From Geminocystis herdmanii PCC 6308 (GTDB taxonomy: Bacteria > Cyanobacteriota > Cyanobacteriia > Cyanobacteriales > Cyanobacteriaceae), in NCBI RefSeq assembly GCF_000332235.1, contig NZ_CM001775.1:2791670-2855669 (forward strand): 64,000 bases of DNA. Reading direction: 5' to 3'. Under the pieces are notes generated by a model. It worked only from the letters and a program-made list of their open reading frames with translations. It had not been told where the DNA came from and did not search any database. Positions 51,611-61,363 of the stretch are shown piece after piece. The position numbers and the translations under genes are program-made. Every line of letters starts with the position of its first letter. Within the stretch, counting starts at the first letter, position 1.

Positions 51611-54600
51611 ACTTATTTGCTACCACTTCCTTAACCTCTGCTTCGATCGAACTCTTAACTGTATTTTCATGAAATATGATTGATCGAGTTCTCAAAGTGA
51701 AAGGCTCATGGAGTAATACATAAAGACAGGGAATTAAGAATAGAGTCAAGATGGTTGCTAGAGATAACCCCGAAAAAACCACAATGCCCAAAGGTTGCAA
51801 AAACTCGCCTCCCTCTCCCACTCCTAAGGCTAAAGGAAACATCCCTAAAACTGTAGTAATCGTTGTCATGAAAATTGGGCGTAATCTTTGGGATGATGCT
51901 TGTACGATCGAAATATAACGACTAGGGATTTTGATGTCTGGGTTTTGTTGTTGTTTCTCATAGATTTGGTTAGCTAACTCCACCATAACAATGGCATTAT
52001 TTACCACAATCCCAATGAGTAAAACCGCGCCCACAATTACCGTTGCGCCAATAGGGGTTTCCGTGACGTATAACCCGATAATTCCTCCTGATAAAGCAAG
52101 AGGTAAGGTAAACATGATCACTAAAGGATCAATTAAAGAGTTATACTGAACAGCCATAACTACAAAAACGAGGAAACCTGCCAAAGCTCCTAAAATTGGT
52201 AAACTACCTTGTAAATTAGCGTTACTTTCCGCCGCACTACTAGGTAAAATGCGGATGCCTTCGGGTAAATCAATGTCATCTAAAATCCCTTGCACTTCTG
52301 CTAAAGCGTTTCCTAAAGATGCCCCTTCTGCTAAACTTCCAGCGATGAGAAATACTTGTCTTTGATTAATTCTTTGGATTTGCGATGGTGCGACACCTTT
52401 ACCAATAGAAGCTACATCCCCTAATCGAATCAAGCGATTATCGTTAGTAAATAAGGGTACATCTAACAAAGCATCGACATTTTTGACGAGGTTAGAATCT
52501 AATTGTACTCGAATATCGATGAGTCGATCGCCCCTTTGCAATTGAGAGACAACTAAACCACTAATGGTTGTTTGTAACGAATCAGTAATATCAGTGATAT
52601 TGAGGTTTAAGTCAGCTAATCTTTGTAAATCAGGAATGATAGTGACTTCTGGTTGAGAAGCATCGGCATCAGGGCGAAATCTGACTAATTGGGCTTTGTC
52701 ATCTAATACTCTTAATACTTGTCTGCCTGTTTCTTCTAATAGTTGTTGATTATTACCTTGTAAAATGACATCGACATCGGCACGAATAGGAGAATTACTC
52801 AAGAATAAACCCCGAATAGTACCAGCATTTAATCGTAAACGAATATTAACTAAGTTGAGTTTGTCTAACTCTTGAGTGAGGTTAGCGATATAGTCATCAA
52901 CATTTGTGCCTGATTTGAGGGTGATGTTACTTGTACCTCGTAAGACATTTTCTGAAGTGGTAGTGCCAAATAATCCACCTCCAGAAGTGGTAAAAGCATA
53001 TTGTGTTTGAGGATGGTTTAAGATTACCCCGTCAACTAACCCCATAACTTTTTGATTAGTGGCTAAAGTGGTACTGGGGGGAAACTGCACATTTAAGTTA
53101 ACTTGCCCTGTGTTGATGGTGGGTAAAATCTCTTGGGGTAATTGTTGAGCTAGGCTTAAACTGGTGCTTCCTAAGAAGAAAAATAAACTGATAATTACTA
53201 CCCAACGAATTTTGATCAAAAAACCTAAAATTACGCTATAAAGATTATTACCCGCATTAAAAGCCTTGTTAAACCATGAAATGATGAAAAAATGTCGAAT
53301 ACGACTAGAAAATTTGATAGCTAAAAGTCTTGATGTGAGCATGGGTACGATCGTTAATGCTACCACGATCGAAGCACCAACGGCAAAGCTAATGGTTAAC
53401 ACCAACTCATTAAACAACAGAGAAATAAAACCCCCTATCATCAAAAAGGGTAACACTGCCACTAAGTTAGTGCTGGTGGAAGCAATTAACGCCGATTCTA
53501 CTTCCGATGAACTTTCGATCGATTGAGAAATAATTTGACGGCGAAAAATTCCCTTATCTGGATGAGGATCATGAATGAATTTTTCTGTACCCTCTACTAT
53601 AGTTTCTAACATCACGATCGAGTTGTCAACAACGATACCAACCCCTAAAGCCAAGCCTCCCAAACTGAAAACATTGAGAGTTAAGCCAAACATTTTCATC
53701 ATAATTACCGCCGCTAAAGTAGCCATGGGAATAGAGATAACGATAATGATAGTTTGACGAATCGAACCTAAAAAGAATAATACCGCAATACCTGCTAATC
53801 CTGTGCCGATTAACCCCGAAGTAATTACATTATTGATGGCATTGTTAATAAAAATGGACTCATCAAGGGTAGGCAATATTGTTATATCATTAGGAATAGT
53901 ATTAGCCTTTTTTAACTCCTCAATTTTTGCCTTAACTAAGTCCACTACTTCGATCGTATTTGCATCAGGTTGTTTTTGCACACTGACTTTTACCGCAGGA
54001 GTACCATTAAGGTAAACAAAAACACGTTGTTCTTGCGCACCATCAATAATATCCGCAAATTCCGTTAAATAAACCCTTCCTGCAGGAGTGGCAAAAGACA
54101 AATTATTCAAATCCTGAGCGCTTTTAAACCTACCTACAACCCTTGTTAAAGGCTCATTATTTTCACCCTTTAAGCGCCCTCCTGTTATATCTTGATTGGC
54201 ATCTCTTACATCGTCTAAGACATCATTTAAACTCAATCCCAAAGCCTGTAACCGTTGTAAATCTATTTGCACTCTAACTTCTTCTTCCACCCCCCCAGAC
54301 ACATTAACGGAAGCGACACCGGGGATAACAGTTAACTCTCTGGCTAACTCCTCATCAGTAAACACCCTTAAATCCAAAACATTCCTTATATCAGAAGTAA
54401 CCGCAAACTCATATACTGGTAGTTGAGAAGGCTCAAATTTAAAAATGCGAGGGCTTTCCAAATTATCTGGTAATCTACCCCTAGCACGGTTAAAAGAAGC
54501 TGTAGCATCATTTAAGGCTTGATCAATATTACCACCAACTCGGAAAAATAAATCTAAACTAATTTGATTTTCTGAGGTTTGAGAATAGACTAACTCAACT

Positions 54601-54860
54601 CCTTCCGTTGCCGAAAAAGCCTCCTCTAAAGGGCGAGTAATTTCTTCTACGGCAATTTCAGGAGTAATACCATCGGTGCTTACCCTTAACCCAATACGGG
54701 GATAAGTGATAGACGGCAATAAATCCACTTGAATTGTAGAAATGAAAAAGATACCGACTACCATCACTGCAAGGGTTAACATAATCGTTGCAATGTGACG
54801 GCGAATAGATAAACCCGTGATACTAAATTTTTGATTTGATGATGAAGATTCCATTGCCAT
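51609..54860 (-). CDS. RND-family efflux permease (AcrB/HAE1 type)
   Basis: The 1083-residue protein has the RND plan: a first helix (IATIMLTLAVMVVGIFF) near 20-40, a large periplasmic loop, a block of six helices (about 330-570), a second periplasmic loop, and five more helices (about 880-1050). The proton-relay helix has LALGVGIVVDNSIVMLET. The multidrug-type porter is suggested by ISITYPRIGLRVSTDGITPE-like front text (IQVDLLPSITYPRIG) and GVGEGGEFLQPLGIVVF near the end. No adaptor or outer-membrane gene is adjacent. It works in the plasma membrane with partners encoded elsewhere. Confidence 0.92.
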   Translation of the reverse strand: MAMESSSSNQKFSITGLSIRRHIATIMLTLAVMVVGIFFISTIQVDLLPSITYPRIGLRVSTDGITPEIAVEEITRPLEEAFSATEGVELVYSQTSENQISLDLFFRVGGNIDQALNDATASFNRARGRLPDNLESPRIFKFEPSQLPVYEFAVTSDIRNVLDLRVFTDEELARELTVIPGVASVNVSGGVEEEVRVQIDLQRLQALGLSLNDVLDDVRDANQDITGGRLKGENNEPLTRVVGRFKSAQDLNNLSFATPAGRVYLTEFADIIDGAQEQRVFVYLNGTPAVKVSVQKQPDANTIEVVDLVKAKIEELKKANTIPNDITILPTLDESIFINNAINNVITSGLIGTGLAGIAVLFFLGSIRQTIIIVISIPMATLAAVIMMKMFGLTLNVFSLGGLALGVGIVVDNSIVMLETIVEGTEKFIHDPHPDKGIFRRQIISQSIESSSEVESALIASTSTNLVAVLPFLMIGGFISLLFNELVLTISFAVGASIVVALTIVPMLTSRLLAIKFSSRIRHFFIISWFNKAFNAGNNLYSVILGFLIKIRWVVIISLFFFLGSTSLSLAQQLPQEILPTINTGQVNLNVQFPPSTTLATNQKVMGLVDGVILNHPQTQYAFTTSGGGLFGTTTSENVLRGTSNITLKSGTNVDDYIANLTQELDKLNLVNIRLRLNAGTIRGLFLSNSPIRADVDVILQGNNQQLLEETGRQVLRVLDDKAQLVRFRPDADASQPEVTIIPDLQRLADLNLNITDITDSLQTTISGLVVSQLQRGDRLIDIRVQLDSNLVKNVDALLDVPLFTNDNRLIRLGDVASIGKGVAPSQIQRINQRQVFLIAGSLAEGASLGNALAEVQGILDDIDLPEGIRILPSSAAESNANLQGSLPILGALAGFLVFVVMAVQYNSLIDPLVIMFTLPLALSGGIIGLYVTETPIGATVIVGAVLLIGIVVNNAIVMVELANQIYEKQQQNPDIKIPSRYISIVQASSQRLRPIFMTTITTVLGMFPLALGVGEGGEFLQPLGIVVFSGLSLATILTLFLIPCLYVLLHEPFTLRTRSIIFHENTVKSSIEAEVKEVVANK

Positions 54861-55095
54861 TAGCTTAATCTATCTTTAAATTTAGCCCTAGACTAACATA
54901 TAGCCATCCTATTTGAGTTGTGTAAATTATCTTGTTGTCAAAGGGGAAGAATCAAAAAGGGGAAGTATCTTGGATATTTTTTCTAATAATTAATTAATTT
55001 TTTACAACTCATTGAGGATTGATATATCTTATTATTAAATAAAGTATAAATCTCGATCGTGATTAATATATAAACTTAGAACAGGAATTATTAAT

Positions 55096-55662
55096 ATGGT
55101 TCAATTATTAACAAAAACTTATTCTTTTGAAGAATATTTAACTTACCATGACGGTACTGATAACAAATATGAATTATTCAATGGAGAATTAAAACTTATG
55201 CCTACTGCTAGTGGTTTTCATGCCTTAATTTTGCATTTTATTTTTAAAATATTGGAACAACAAATAGACAAGTTAAAACAAGATTGGAAGGTAATGCCGG
55301 GGACAGTAGGTGTAAGAACAGCTTATAATAAATCGAGGATTCCAGACTTAGTAATTTTATCAGCAAATCAATGTCAAGAAGTTCGTGAAATGAAAACGGC
55401 AGTTATCGAAAATTCTCCTTTATTAGTGATAGAAATTGTTAGTCCAAATAATGGTGAAGATGACTATCGTTATAAACGCTCTGAGTATGCCGTCAGAGAA
55501 ATTCCTGAGTATTGGATTATTGATCCAATATTAGAAAAAGTGTCGATTTTATTGTTAGTTTCTGGTTTTTATGAAGTAACTGAATTTCAAGGAGAAGAAA
55601 CTCTTAAATCTGCTCTTTTTCCTGATTTAAACTTAACTGTAAAACAAATTTTTTCTGTTTAA
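55096..55662 (+). CDS. Uma2-family PD-(D/E)xK nuclease-fold protein
   Basis: The 188-residue protein matches Uma2 (DUF820), a large family in cyanobacteria: TKTYSFEEYLTYHDGTDNKYELFNGEL at the front, the fold residues Asp84 (RIPDLVILS) and Glu113 in LLVIEIVSPNNG, and the YAVREIPEYWIIDP near 136-149. Glu113-Ile-Val lacks the usual Lys, typical of the family. The biological role is unsettled. It stands alone, and repeat text follows its stop. Confidence 0.88.
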   Translation: MVQLLTKTYSFEEYLTYHDGTDNKYELFNGELKLMPTASGFHALILHFIFKILEQQIDKLKQDWKVMPGTVGVRTAYNKSRIPDLVILSANQCQEVREMKTAVIENSPLLVIEIVSPNNGEDDYRYKRSEYAVREIPEYWIIDPILEKVSILLLVSGFYEVTEFQGEETLKSALFPDLNLTVKQIFSV

Positions 55663-56039
55663 TTAGGGTTTGCTGAATAAATCAGGCTCTTCTACAATAG
55701 TTATGATAAATTATTAGTTAAAATAGGGAAAAGGGAAGAGGAAAGAGGGAAGAGAAAATTGTATTTTAAGTTTATTAAAAATTAGAAAATGTCAGAAATA
55801 AGAGATTATAAAGACTTAATAATTTGGCAAAAAGGTATTGAAATTGCTGAAAAATGCTATCACCTCATACATTAATGAAAAGTAGCTATAGTTAAATTAT
55901 ACTTTTTGAAAATTTAGAGTAAAAATGTTTTTTTGGTAAATATAAGATACAAAGCTAAGTATTGTTAATTAGCTCAATCATGTTCTATAACTCAAAGTTA
56001 AAAATACTAAGAATTAACAATCATCTCCCCAACTCCCCA
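55663..56039. other. gene-poor stretch: repeat ends and a truncated gene
   Basis: It opens with TTAGGGTTTGCTGAATAAAT, an end of the MITE-like family (10955 region), followed by purine-rich GGAAGAGGGAAGAG and the S23-type remnant. From 55876 to 56039 there is only AT-rich DNA. No other gene is seen. Confidence 0.6.
55789..55875 (+). pseudogene. truncated four-helix-bundle (S23/IVP-type) gene
   Basis: A frame of 28 codons reads MSEIRDYKDLIIWQKGIEIA, EKCYHLIH, then stop. This is the typical beginning of the small four-helix-bundle proteins related to the 23S rRNA intervening-sequence protein (about 115-120 residues: 'KDLxVWQKGxELA'). The next codons contain a stop and no homologous sequence, so only the first quarter remains. 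It is therefore a remnant and not a working gene. Confidence 0.7.
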
Positions 56040-56549
56040 TTATTTATTTAGGGGATTGCCTCGAATATCTGTTACCACAATATCCCATTGTCCATTATTT
56101 GCCACCTCAAAAGTGATTTTTTCCCCGTTACTGCTAATCATGGGGTTACGGATTTCTCTCGTTTCTTGGGTAATTAAAGGGCGTTTTTGTTGAGTAGTAC
56201 GATCGTACAAATAAAGCCCCGATTTTCCCTGACTTGCCACAGCAAACACTAAATATCTGCCATCTTCAGAAATAGAAGGATTTAAGGCAACTTCATTAAT
56301 GGCATTTAAACCGGGTAAGTCGATAAGTCGCCGATTTTTAGCATCAAATAAATAGACATCTTGAGAGCCATTTCGATCGGACACAAACGTAATATATTCT
56401 CCTGCAACATGGGGATTTAATTCCGATGAACGACTATTAAAACTTCTAGTATTATCTGAAAAAGGAAAAGTTAGCAGTCGAGGATAATTGCTACAACTAC
56501 TTAAAAAAAACGTTAACAACAGTGGATAAGCAAAATCAAATATTTTCAC
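56040..56549 (-). CDS. TolB/PD40-like lipoprotein
   Basis: The 169-residue protein starts with a hydrophobic segment ending LLTFFLSSCSN; a Cys at residue 19 fits a lipobox. It then has three beta-propeller blades of the PD40 (TolB) type: NPHVAGEYITFVSDRNGSQDVYLFD, NPSISEDGRYLVFAVASQGKSGLYLYD and NPMISSNGEKITFEVANNGQWDIVV. TolB proper has a full propeller and a second domain, so this three-blade protein is a short relative and would need a partner or multimer to close a ring. It faces away from the Uma2 gene. Confidence 0.75.
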   Translation of the reverse strand: MKIFDFAYPLLLTFFLSSCSNYPRLLTFPFSDNTRSFNSRSSELNPHVAGEYITFVSDRNGSQDVYLFDAKNRRLIDLPGLNAINEVALNPSISEDGRYLVFAVASQGKSGLYLYDRTTQQKRPLITQETREIRNPMISSNGEKITFEVANNGQWDIVVTDIRGNPLNK

Positions 56550-56669
56550 CGAGAAAGAGTTTAGAGATTAAACATCAACCATTATTATAAGGGTGAACGA
56601 AATTTTGGGTGGGGGTATTTTGACTTTGGATTAAAGTAATGAGTAATGAGTAATGTTAAATCTAATCAT

Positions 56670-56702
56670 AAAAAAGTAGCTATATTTCAAACTACTTTTT
56701 TT
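56670..56702 (-). terminator. intrinsic terminator of the RTX protein gene
   Basis: On the minus strand AAAAAAGTAG, a 12-base loop, CTACTTTTTT, then T-run; located 29 bases after the stop codon of the 1413-residue gene. Confidence 0.75.
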
Positions 56703-56730
56703 CACTAAAGATACCTCAAAGGCAAGATGT

Positions 56731-59700
56731 TTAAATCACGACAATATCGGCATTAGTCATGGCTAAACCAGTATTTAAAGTGGCAATTTGCACCGCCGAA
56801 GTTGCACCGCTACCGTCCACATCAAAGAATAAACCACCGTTACTGTTATTGTAGAAGAAACGATGAGCGGAAGTAGTAGCAGATGAGCCAATAGTAAACT
56901 GAGTTGATAGTAATGTACCAACCGCTAAACCACCGCCAAAACCGCTACGGCTGACTAAAATCGTGTCATCCGCTACGTTAAAGTCAGTAATTCGATCGAG
57001 CCCTTCAGAGGTAGAATTAAAGCGGTAAGAATCTAAACCAGTGCCACCAGTAAGAGTATCATTACCAGCACCACCAATAAGAGTATCATTACCGTTACCA
57101 CCGTTGAGGCGATTATTGCCACTATTTCCTGTAATGCTGTTGTTTAATCCATTACCCGTACCGTTTCTGTTTGCTGTACCTTCTAAGATAAGATGTTCGA
57201 CATGATTAGGTAAAGTATAGGTAATTGTCGATCGAACTGTATCTGTACCCTGATTGGCATTTTCGATAACTCGATCGCCCGTGTTATCCACATAGTAGGT
57301 GTCGTTACCAATACCTCCTATCATCCTGTCTGCACCGATGCCACCGTTGAGGGTATCATTACCACCACCACCGTTAAGGGTATCATTACCGTTACCACCG
57401 TTGAGGCGATTATTGCCACTATTTCCTGTAATGCTGTTGTTTAATCCATTACCCGTACCGTTTCTGTTTGCTGTACCTTCTAAGATAAGATGTTCGACAT
57501 GATTAGGTAAAGTATAGGTGATAGTCGATCGAACTGTATCTGTACCTTGATTGGCATTTTCGATAACTCGATCGCCCGTATTGTCCACATAGTAGGTATC
57601 ATTACCTAATCCCCCTACCATCGTATCAGCACCCGTGCCACCATTTAGGGTATCATTACCATCGCCACCGTTAAGACGATTGTTACCACTGTTACCTGTA
57701 ATGCGGTTGTTTAAGCTATTACCCGTACCGTTAATATTAGCTGTACCTTCTAAGATTAGATGTTCGACATGATTAGGTAAAGTATAGGTAATTGTCGATC
57801 GAACGGTGTCTGTACCCTGATTAACATTTTCGATGACTCGATCTCTCGTGTTATCCACATAGTAGGTATCGTTGCCTAATCCCCCTACCATAGTGTCAGC
57901 ACCCGTGCCACCATTTAGGGTATCATTACCATTCCGACCATCGAGAATATTATTCCCACTGTTACCCGTAATTAGATTGCTTGAGTTATTACCAGTACCA
58001 TTGATAGAATTCGTACCAATTAAAGCTAGATTTTCAACAGTTGGAGGTAAAGTACGAGTGATGAGAGTTGTTAATGTGTCTGTAATGGCTACTTGACCAA
58101 TATTCATCACGGGATCAATCAAGGCATTAACAGGATTTGAGAGGGTAACAAGGAAAAATTCATCCTCCTCACTGAGATTATCGTCAAGAATTGGAATATT
58201 AACCGTCGTGGATGTACTATTAGCGGGGATGGTTAATGTCCCCGTCTGACTGGTATAGTCACTACCTTCTGTTGCATTAATTGGACTTGTGGCATAGTCA
58301 AAAGTAGTTGGTAAGTGGCTAGGATAATTGAGGCTGATAATAAGTGTAGCCTCAGATTGTTGTCCTTCGATCACAACCGCATTATTAATGGATAGTACCT
58401 TTGGGTCATCATTGATAATTCTTCCTACCACACGAGTAGTTCTACCCAAAGTATAACCAGTACCACTAGCTAAAGTTACAATTACAGTTTCGTCTGGTTC
58501 AACTATGGTATCGGCTGTAGGGTCTATAGTTAAAGTTGCGGTGCTTAAACCAGCACCAAAGGTAATAGTCTTACCACTTCCCGGAGTCGCACCTGTATAG
58601 TCACTACTATCGGCAGTACCACCAATACTATAATTAACCGTTAAGGTATTCGCAAGATTACCTGTACGAGTGAAGGTATAAACCAAATTGTCTGTGCCAT
58701 CTTCCGTAACACTAGGAGTATTTACTCTCAAGGAAACAGAAGGAGGAGTTGTGTTCCCAAAGTTAATATTATCAACAGTTTGACCACCACCGACTACCAC
58801 TGTATGGAAACTATTATTCGGAAAAGTTTGAATGAACCCTGTCGGGACTACTTCCCTGACAGTATAAGTACCGGGGGTTAAGTTGCTAAAGCGATAAGTA
58901 CCAGTTTCATCAATATCAGGAGTGTTTGGGTCATCTGTGGCAGTGACTTGTGTTGGTTCATTCCTATCTAAAATTCCATTGTTATTCAAATCAAGGTAAA
59001 TGGTGACACCTGCTAAACCGGGTTCTTTAAAACCTTGGGTACTTCCTCCTAAACCATCGAATACAGCGAACAATTCATCTGTACTTGTAAAGATGGAGGC
59101 ATTGGGGTTAATTACTTGTAACTGACTTAAAGAAGCATCGCTTCCTACTCCAAAGGCTGATAGTTTCACATTAGCATTTCGCAAAGCAAGAACTTCATCG
59201 GTATAACTTCCACCAGTATTATTTTCACCATCAGAAATAAAGATCACATTACCGTTACCCCCAGTAGTTCCTATGGTATTGAAAGTGTTAATAGTATTCT
59301 GTAAAGCGGCCTCAAAATTAGTAGCTCCCGAAGCCCGAAGGGAACGTAAAACTTCTTCCACATCTTTAATACCATTATTATTACGATCTCGGTTGGGATT
59401 AGTCGTTAATTGAATTCCCGTAGTAACAAAGTCCATATCCAGTTGCCTTGCACTACTTTCAAAGGTTACAATACTGACTCTGGCATTATTTAATCCTTTT
59501 TGTACTAATCGATTATTTAAGGCAATAAATGCGGCTATTTCCGCATCTAAGCGAGTATTGGAATGACCGTCATTATTGACATCTCCCACTGGTAATCCTC
59601 GAAACAGACTAGACGCACTACCAGATACGTCAATAACGAAAACAATATCGGGAGGATTTCCTTGGATTAAGTCTTCCCGAAGTCCATTACCGTTAATATC

Positions 59701-60972
59701 GTTCCATTTAATTCCTTTAATAGTTCCAGGACCATCATCATCAATAATAGTTCCTATCGCCTGAGTTGTTGCCCCTAGGTCATAACCGGTACCATTGGTT
59801 AAAGTTAATATCACAGTTTCGTCGGGTTCAATGGTAGTATCAGCAGTCGGAATAATTTGTAAAACGGCGGTACTGGCTCCGGGTGCAAAAGTAATTGCTT
59901 TACCGTTCCCTCGTGTAGCACCAGTATAATCATTATTATTGGCTGTACCAGTAATATTATAGTTAACGGTGAGGGCATTGGTTAGCGAACCAGTACGGGT
60001 AAAGGTATAAAGGAGATTAGTTGTACCATCTTCTAATACACTAGAGGGTGATACAGAAAGAGTTATTGTCGGTATTTGTTGATTAAGATTAAGAACAATA
60101 TTTCCCGTATTCGAACTCCACCCATCAACGGCTATTTGATAAGTGGTACCTGGGGTGGGCGAAAAAATAACTTGACTTGCGTTTCCAATCCCAGAATCAT
60201 CATCTCTAGCAACAAGGGTTAAGCCATTAATAGTATTTCCCGTAAATACCGATAAATAAGTGTCGAAATTGCTACCATTGGTATTGATAGTTACTGGTTG
60301 TGATGATGTTGCTGTCCAACTCCACCATACTGAATTAATTGTTCCCGATTGAGTTGGTTCTCCCGTTTCCCCTGTCGCTCCGACATTATTACCCGTTACT
60401 GTGATGTTATTGCCCGTTAAAACAATGCTGTTGATAAAGTTGTCATTAGAAGCAGACATTTCAAGGGCTATTTCTATACCATCGATCGTTATGATGGCGT
60501 GATCATTTTCTTGTTGAATTCGAGACAATTGCTCATCACTCAAATTAACTCCTCGCACGAGTGCAGAGAATAATTCTCCTTCATCACCAGGGGTGTCTAT
60601 ATAGTTAATCTGAGCATCGATAAAATGACCAATTTCTTCTATCAGCACGTCCCGAATGGCTGTAATAGATTTTGACTCAATCAACGAAGATGATAAATAA
60701 ATGGTGTTGGTGGTGGCGCTATAACCTCCTTGAGCGTTGTTGAGGATGGTGGGTGGGTGGATTTGGATTGGGGGGAGGTTGCTGAAGTCTTGGTTACGCC
60801 ATAGGGAGAAGATGTTATAGGCTTCGGTGGGGTTGTAGTTTTCTCCAAAGGCGGTGGTGAGGATGGTGGGGAGTTCGGAATTAAAAGAAGCGTTTAGGAG
60901 GAGGTTTTGGGCTTCGCTAAGGGCTTGGGTGAGTTTGTTCATGGCAGGGTATAAATATGTTGGATCAAACAT
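56731..60972 (-). CDS. large exported-type protein: Calx-beta, vWA, SdrD-B and RTX repeats
   Basis: The 1413-residue protein (or 1403 if Met11, MNKLTQALSEAQ, is used) has these parts: a cyanobacterial N-terminal domain with IEEIGHFID (residues 111-119, a degenerate metalloprotease-like HExxH); a PPC-like beta domain (about 178-298); Calx-beta (302-413); von Willebrand A with the MIDAS DVSGS (448-452); an SdrD-B-like domain (652-740); two Calx-beta (744-856, 860-965); and RTX calcium-binding repeats (about 985-1345, GNDTLNGGTGAD type) with a C-terminal secretion-like region. It is probably a type I-secreted surface adhesin. No ABC transporter or HlyD gene is adjacent. Confidence 0.88.
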   Translation of the reverse strand: MFDPTYLYPAMNKLTQALSEAQNLLLNASFNSELPTILTTAFGENYNPTEAYNIFSLWRNQDFSNLPPIQIHPPTILNNAQGGYSATTNTIYLSSSLIESKSITAIRDVLIEEIGHFIDAQINYIDTPGDEGELFSALVRGVNLSDEQLSRIQQENDHAIITIDGIEIALEMSASNDNFINSIVLTGNNITVTGNNVGATGETGEPTQSGTINSVWWSWTATSSQPVTINTNGSNFDTYLSVFTGNTINGLTLVARDDDSGIGNASQVIFSPTPGTTYQIAVDGWSSNTGNIVLNLNQQIPTITLSVSPSSVLEDGTTNLLYTFTRTGSLTNALTVNYNITGTANNNDYTGATRGNGKAITFAPGASTAVLQIIPTADTTIEPDETVILTLTNGTGYDLGATTQAIGTIIDDDGPGTIKGIKWNDINGNGLREDLIQGNPPDIVFVIDVSGSASSLFRGLPVGDVNNDGHSNTRLDAEIAAFIALNNRLVQKGLNNARVSIVTFESSARQLDMDFVTTGIQLTTNPNRDRNNNGIKDVEEVLRSLRASGATNFEAALQNTINTFNTIGTTGGNGNVIFISDGENNTGGSYTDEVLALRNANVKLSAFGVGSDASLSQLQVINPNASIFTSTDELFAVFDGLGGSTQGFKEPGLAGVTIYLDLNNNGILDRNEPTQVTATDDPNTPDIDETGTYRFSNLTPGTYTVREVVPTGFIQTFPNNSFHTVVVGGGQTVDNINFGNTTPPSVSLRVNTPSVTEDGTDNLVYTFTRTGNLANTLTVNYSIGGTADSSDYTGATPGSGKTITFGAGLSTATLTIDPTADTIVEPDETVIVTLASGTGYTLGRTTRVVGRIINDDPKVLSINNAVVIEGQQSEATLIISLNYPSHLPTTFDYATSPINATEGSDYTSQTGTLTIPANSTSTTVNIPILDDNLSEEDEFFLVTLSNPVNALIDPVMNIGQVAITDTLTTLITRTLPPTVENLALIGTNSINGTGNNSSNLITGNSGNNILDGRNGNDTLNGGTGADTMVGGLGNDTYYVDNTRDRVIENVNQGTDTVRSTITYTLPNHVEHLILEGTANINGTGNSLNNRITGNSGNNRLNGGDGNDTLNGGTGADTMVGGLGNDTYYVDNTGDRVIENANQGTDTVRSTITYTLPNHVEHLILEGTANRNGTGNGLNNSITGNSGNNRLNGGNGNDTLNGGGGNDTLNGGIGADRMIGGIGNDTYYVDNTGDRVIENANQGTDTVRSTITYTLPNHVEHLILEGTANRNGTGNGLNNSITGNSGNNRLNGGNGNDTLIGGAGNDTLTGGTGLDSYRFNSTSEGLDRITDFNVADDTILVSRSGFGGGLAVGTLLSTQFTIGSSATTSAHRFFYNNSNGGLFFDVDGSGATSAVQIATLNTGLAMTNADIVVI
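57040..57960. repeat. near-identical DNA repeats inside the RTX region
   Basis: Units of roughly 240-300 bases coding for GNDTYYVDNTGDRVIEN-type blocks recur four times. The copies starting near 57112 and 57409 are almost the same over more than 150 bases, indicating recent duplication or gene conversion. Confidence 0.75.
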
Positions 60973-61363
60973 TTACATACATAAACTTAACACCCTTTCG
61001 ATCAATCGGACTACCCTAAGGGATAAAGATCACGAAATCGTAACAATTTGTTTTATTTGTTTACATTGATACGTCCCTAAATCCCCAATACTGGGGACTT
61101 CAATTTATTAATTCATTCATTCTCCCCCAAAGTTGGGGGCAGGGGGGAAGTTTGATCGAGTTTAGAGGGAGTTCGATCGAGTTTTGGGATTGCTTCGTGC
61201 CTCGCAATGACGGATAAGAGAGTTCGATCGTGTTTAGAAGGAGGTTCGATCGAGGTTATAGGGTTCGATCGATTTTAGAGATTGCTTCGTTACCTCGCAA
61301 TGACAGGATAGAGGAGTTTGATCGTCAAAGGTTGAGCAGTTTGATCGAACTTTAAAATTTGCA
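60973..61363. other. gene-free stretch with repeats and TCGATCGA sites
   Basis: The stretch upstream of the RTX gene holds a CCCCCAA-AG-TTGGGGG hairpin (61124-61139), two GATTGCTTCG-type repeats (61188-61211, 61280-61305) and at least six CGATCG or GATCGA sites spaced 15-35 bases apart, several in GTTCGATCGAG. I found no gene and no clear promoter. Confidence 0.75.

Noticed and set aside
53266..54426. Several plus-strand frames of 60-86 residues
   Set aside because: All lie antisense inside the RND permease gene, without ribosome sites or family resemblance.
61150..61360. GTTCGATCG motifs that look like tRNA T-loops
   Set aside because: They are CGATCG-type sites without acceptor or anticodon stems around them. 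No cloverleaf could be folded.
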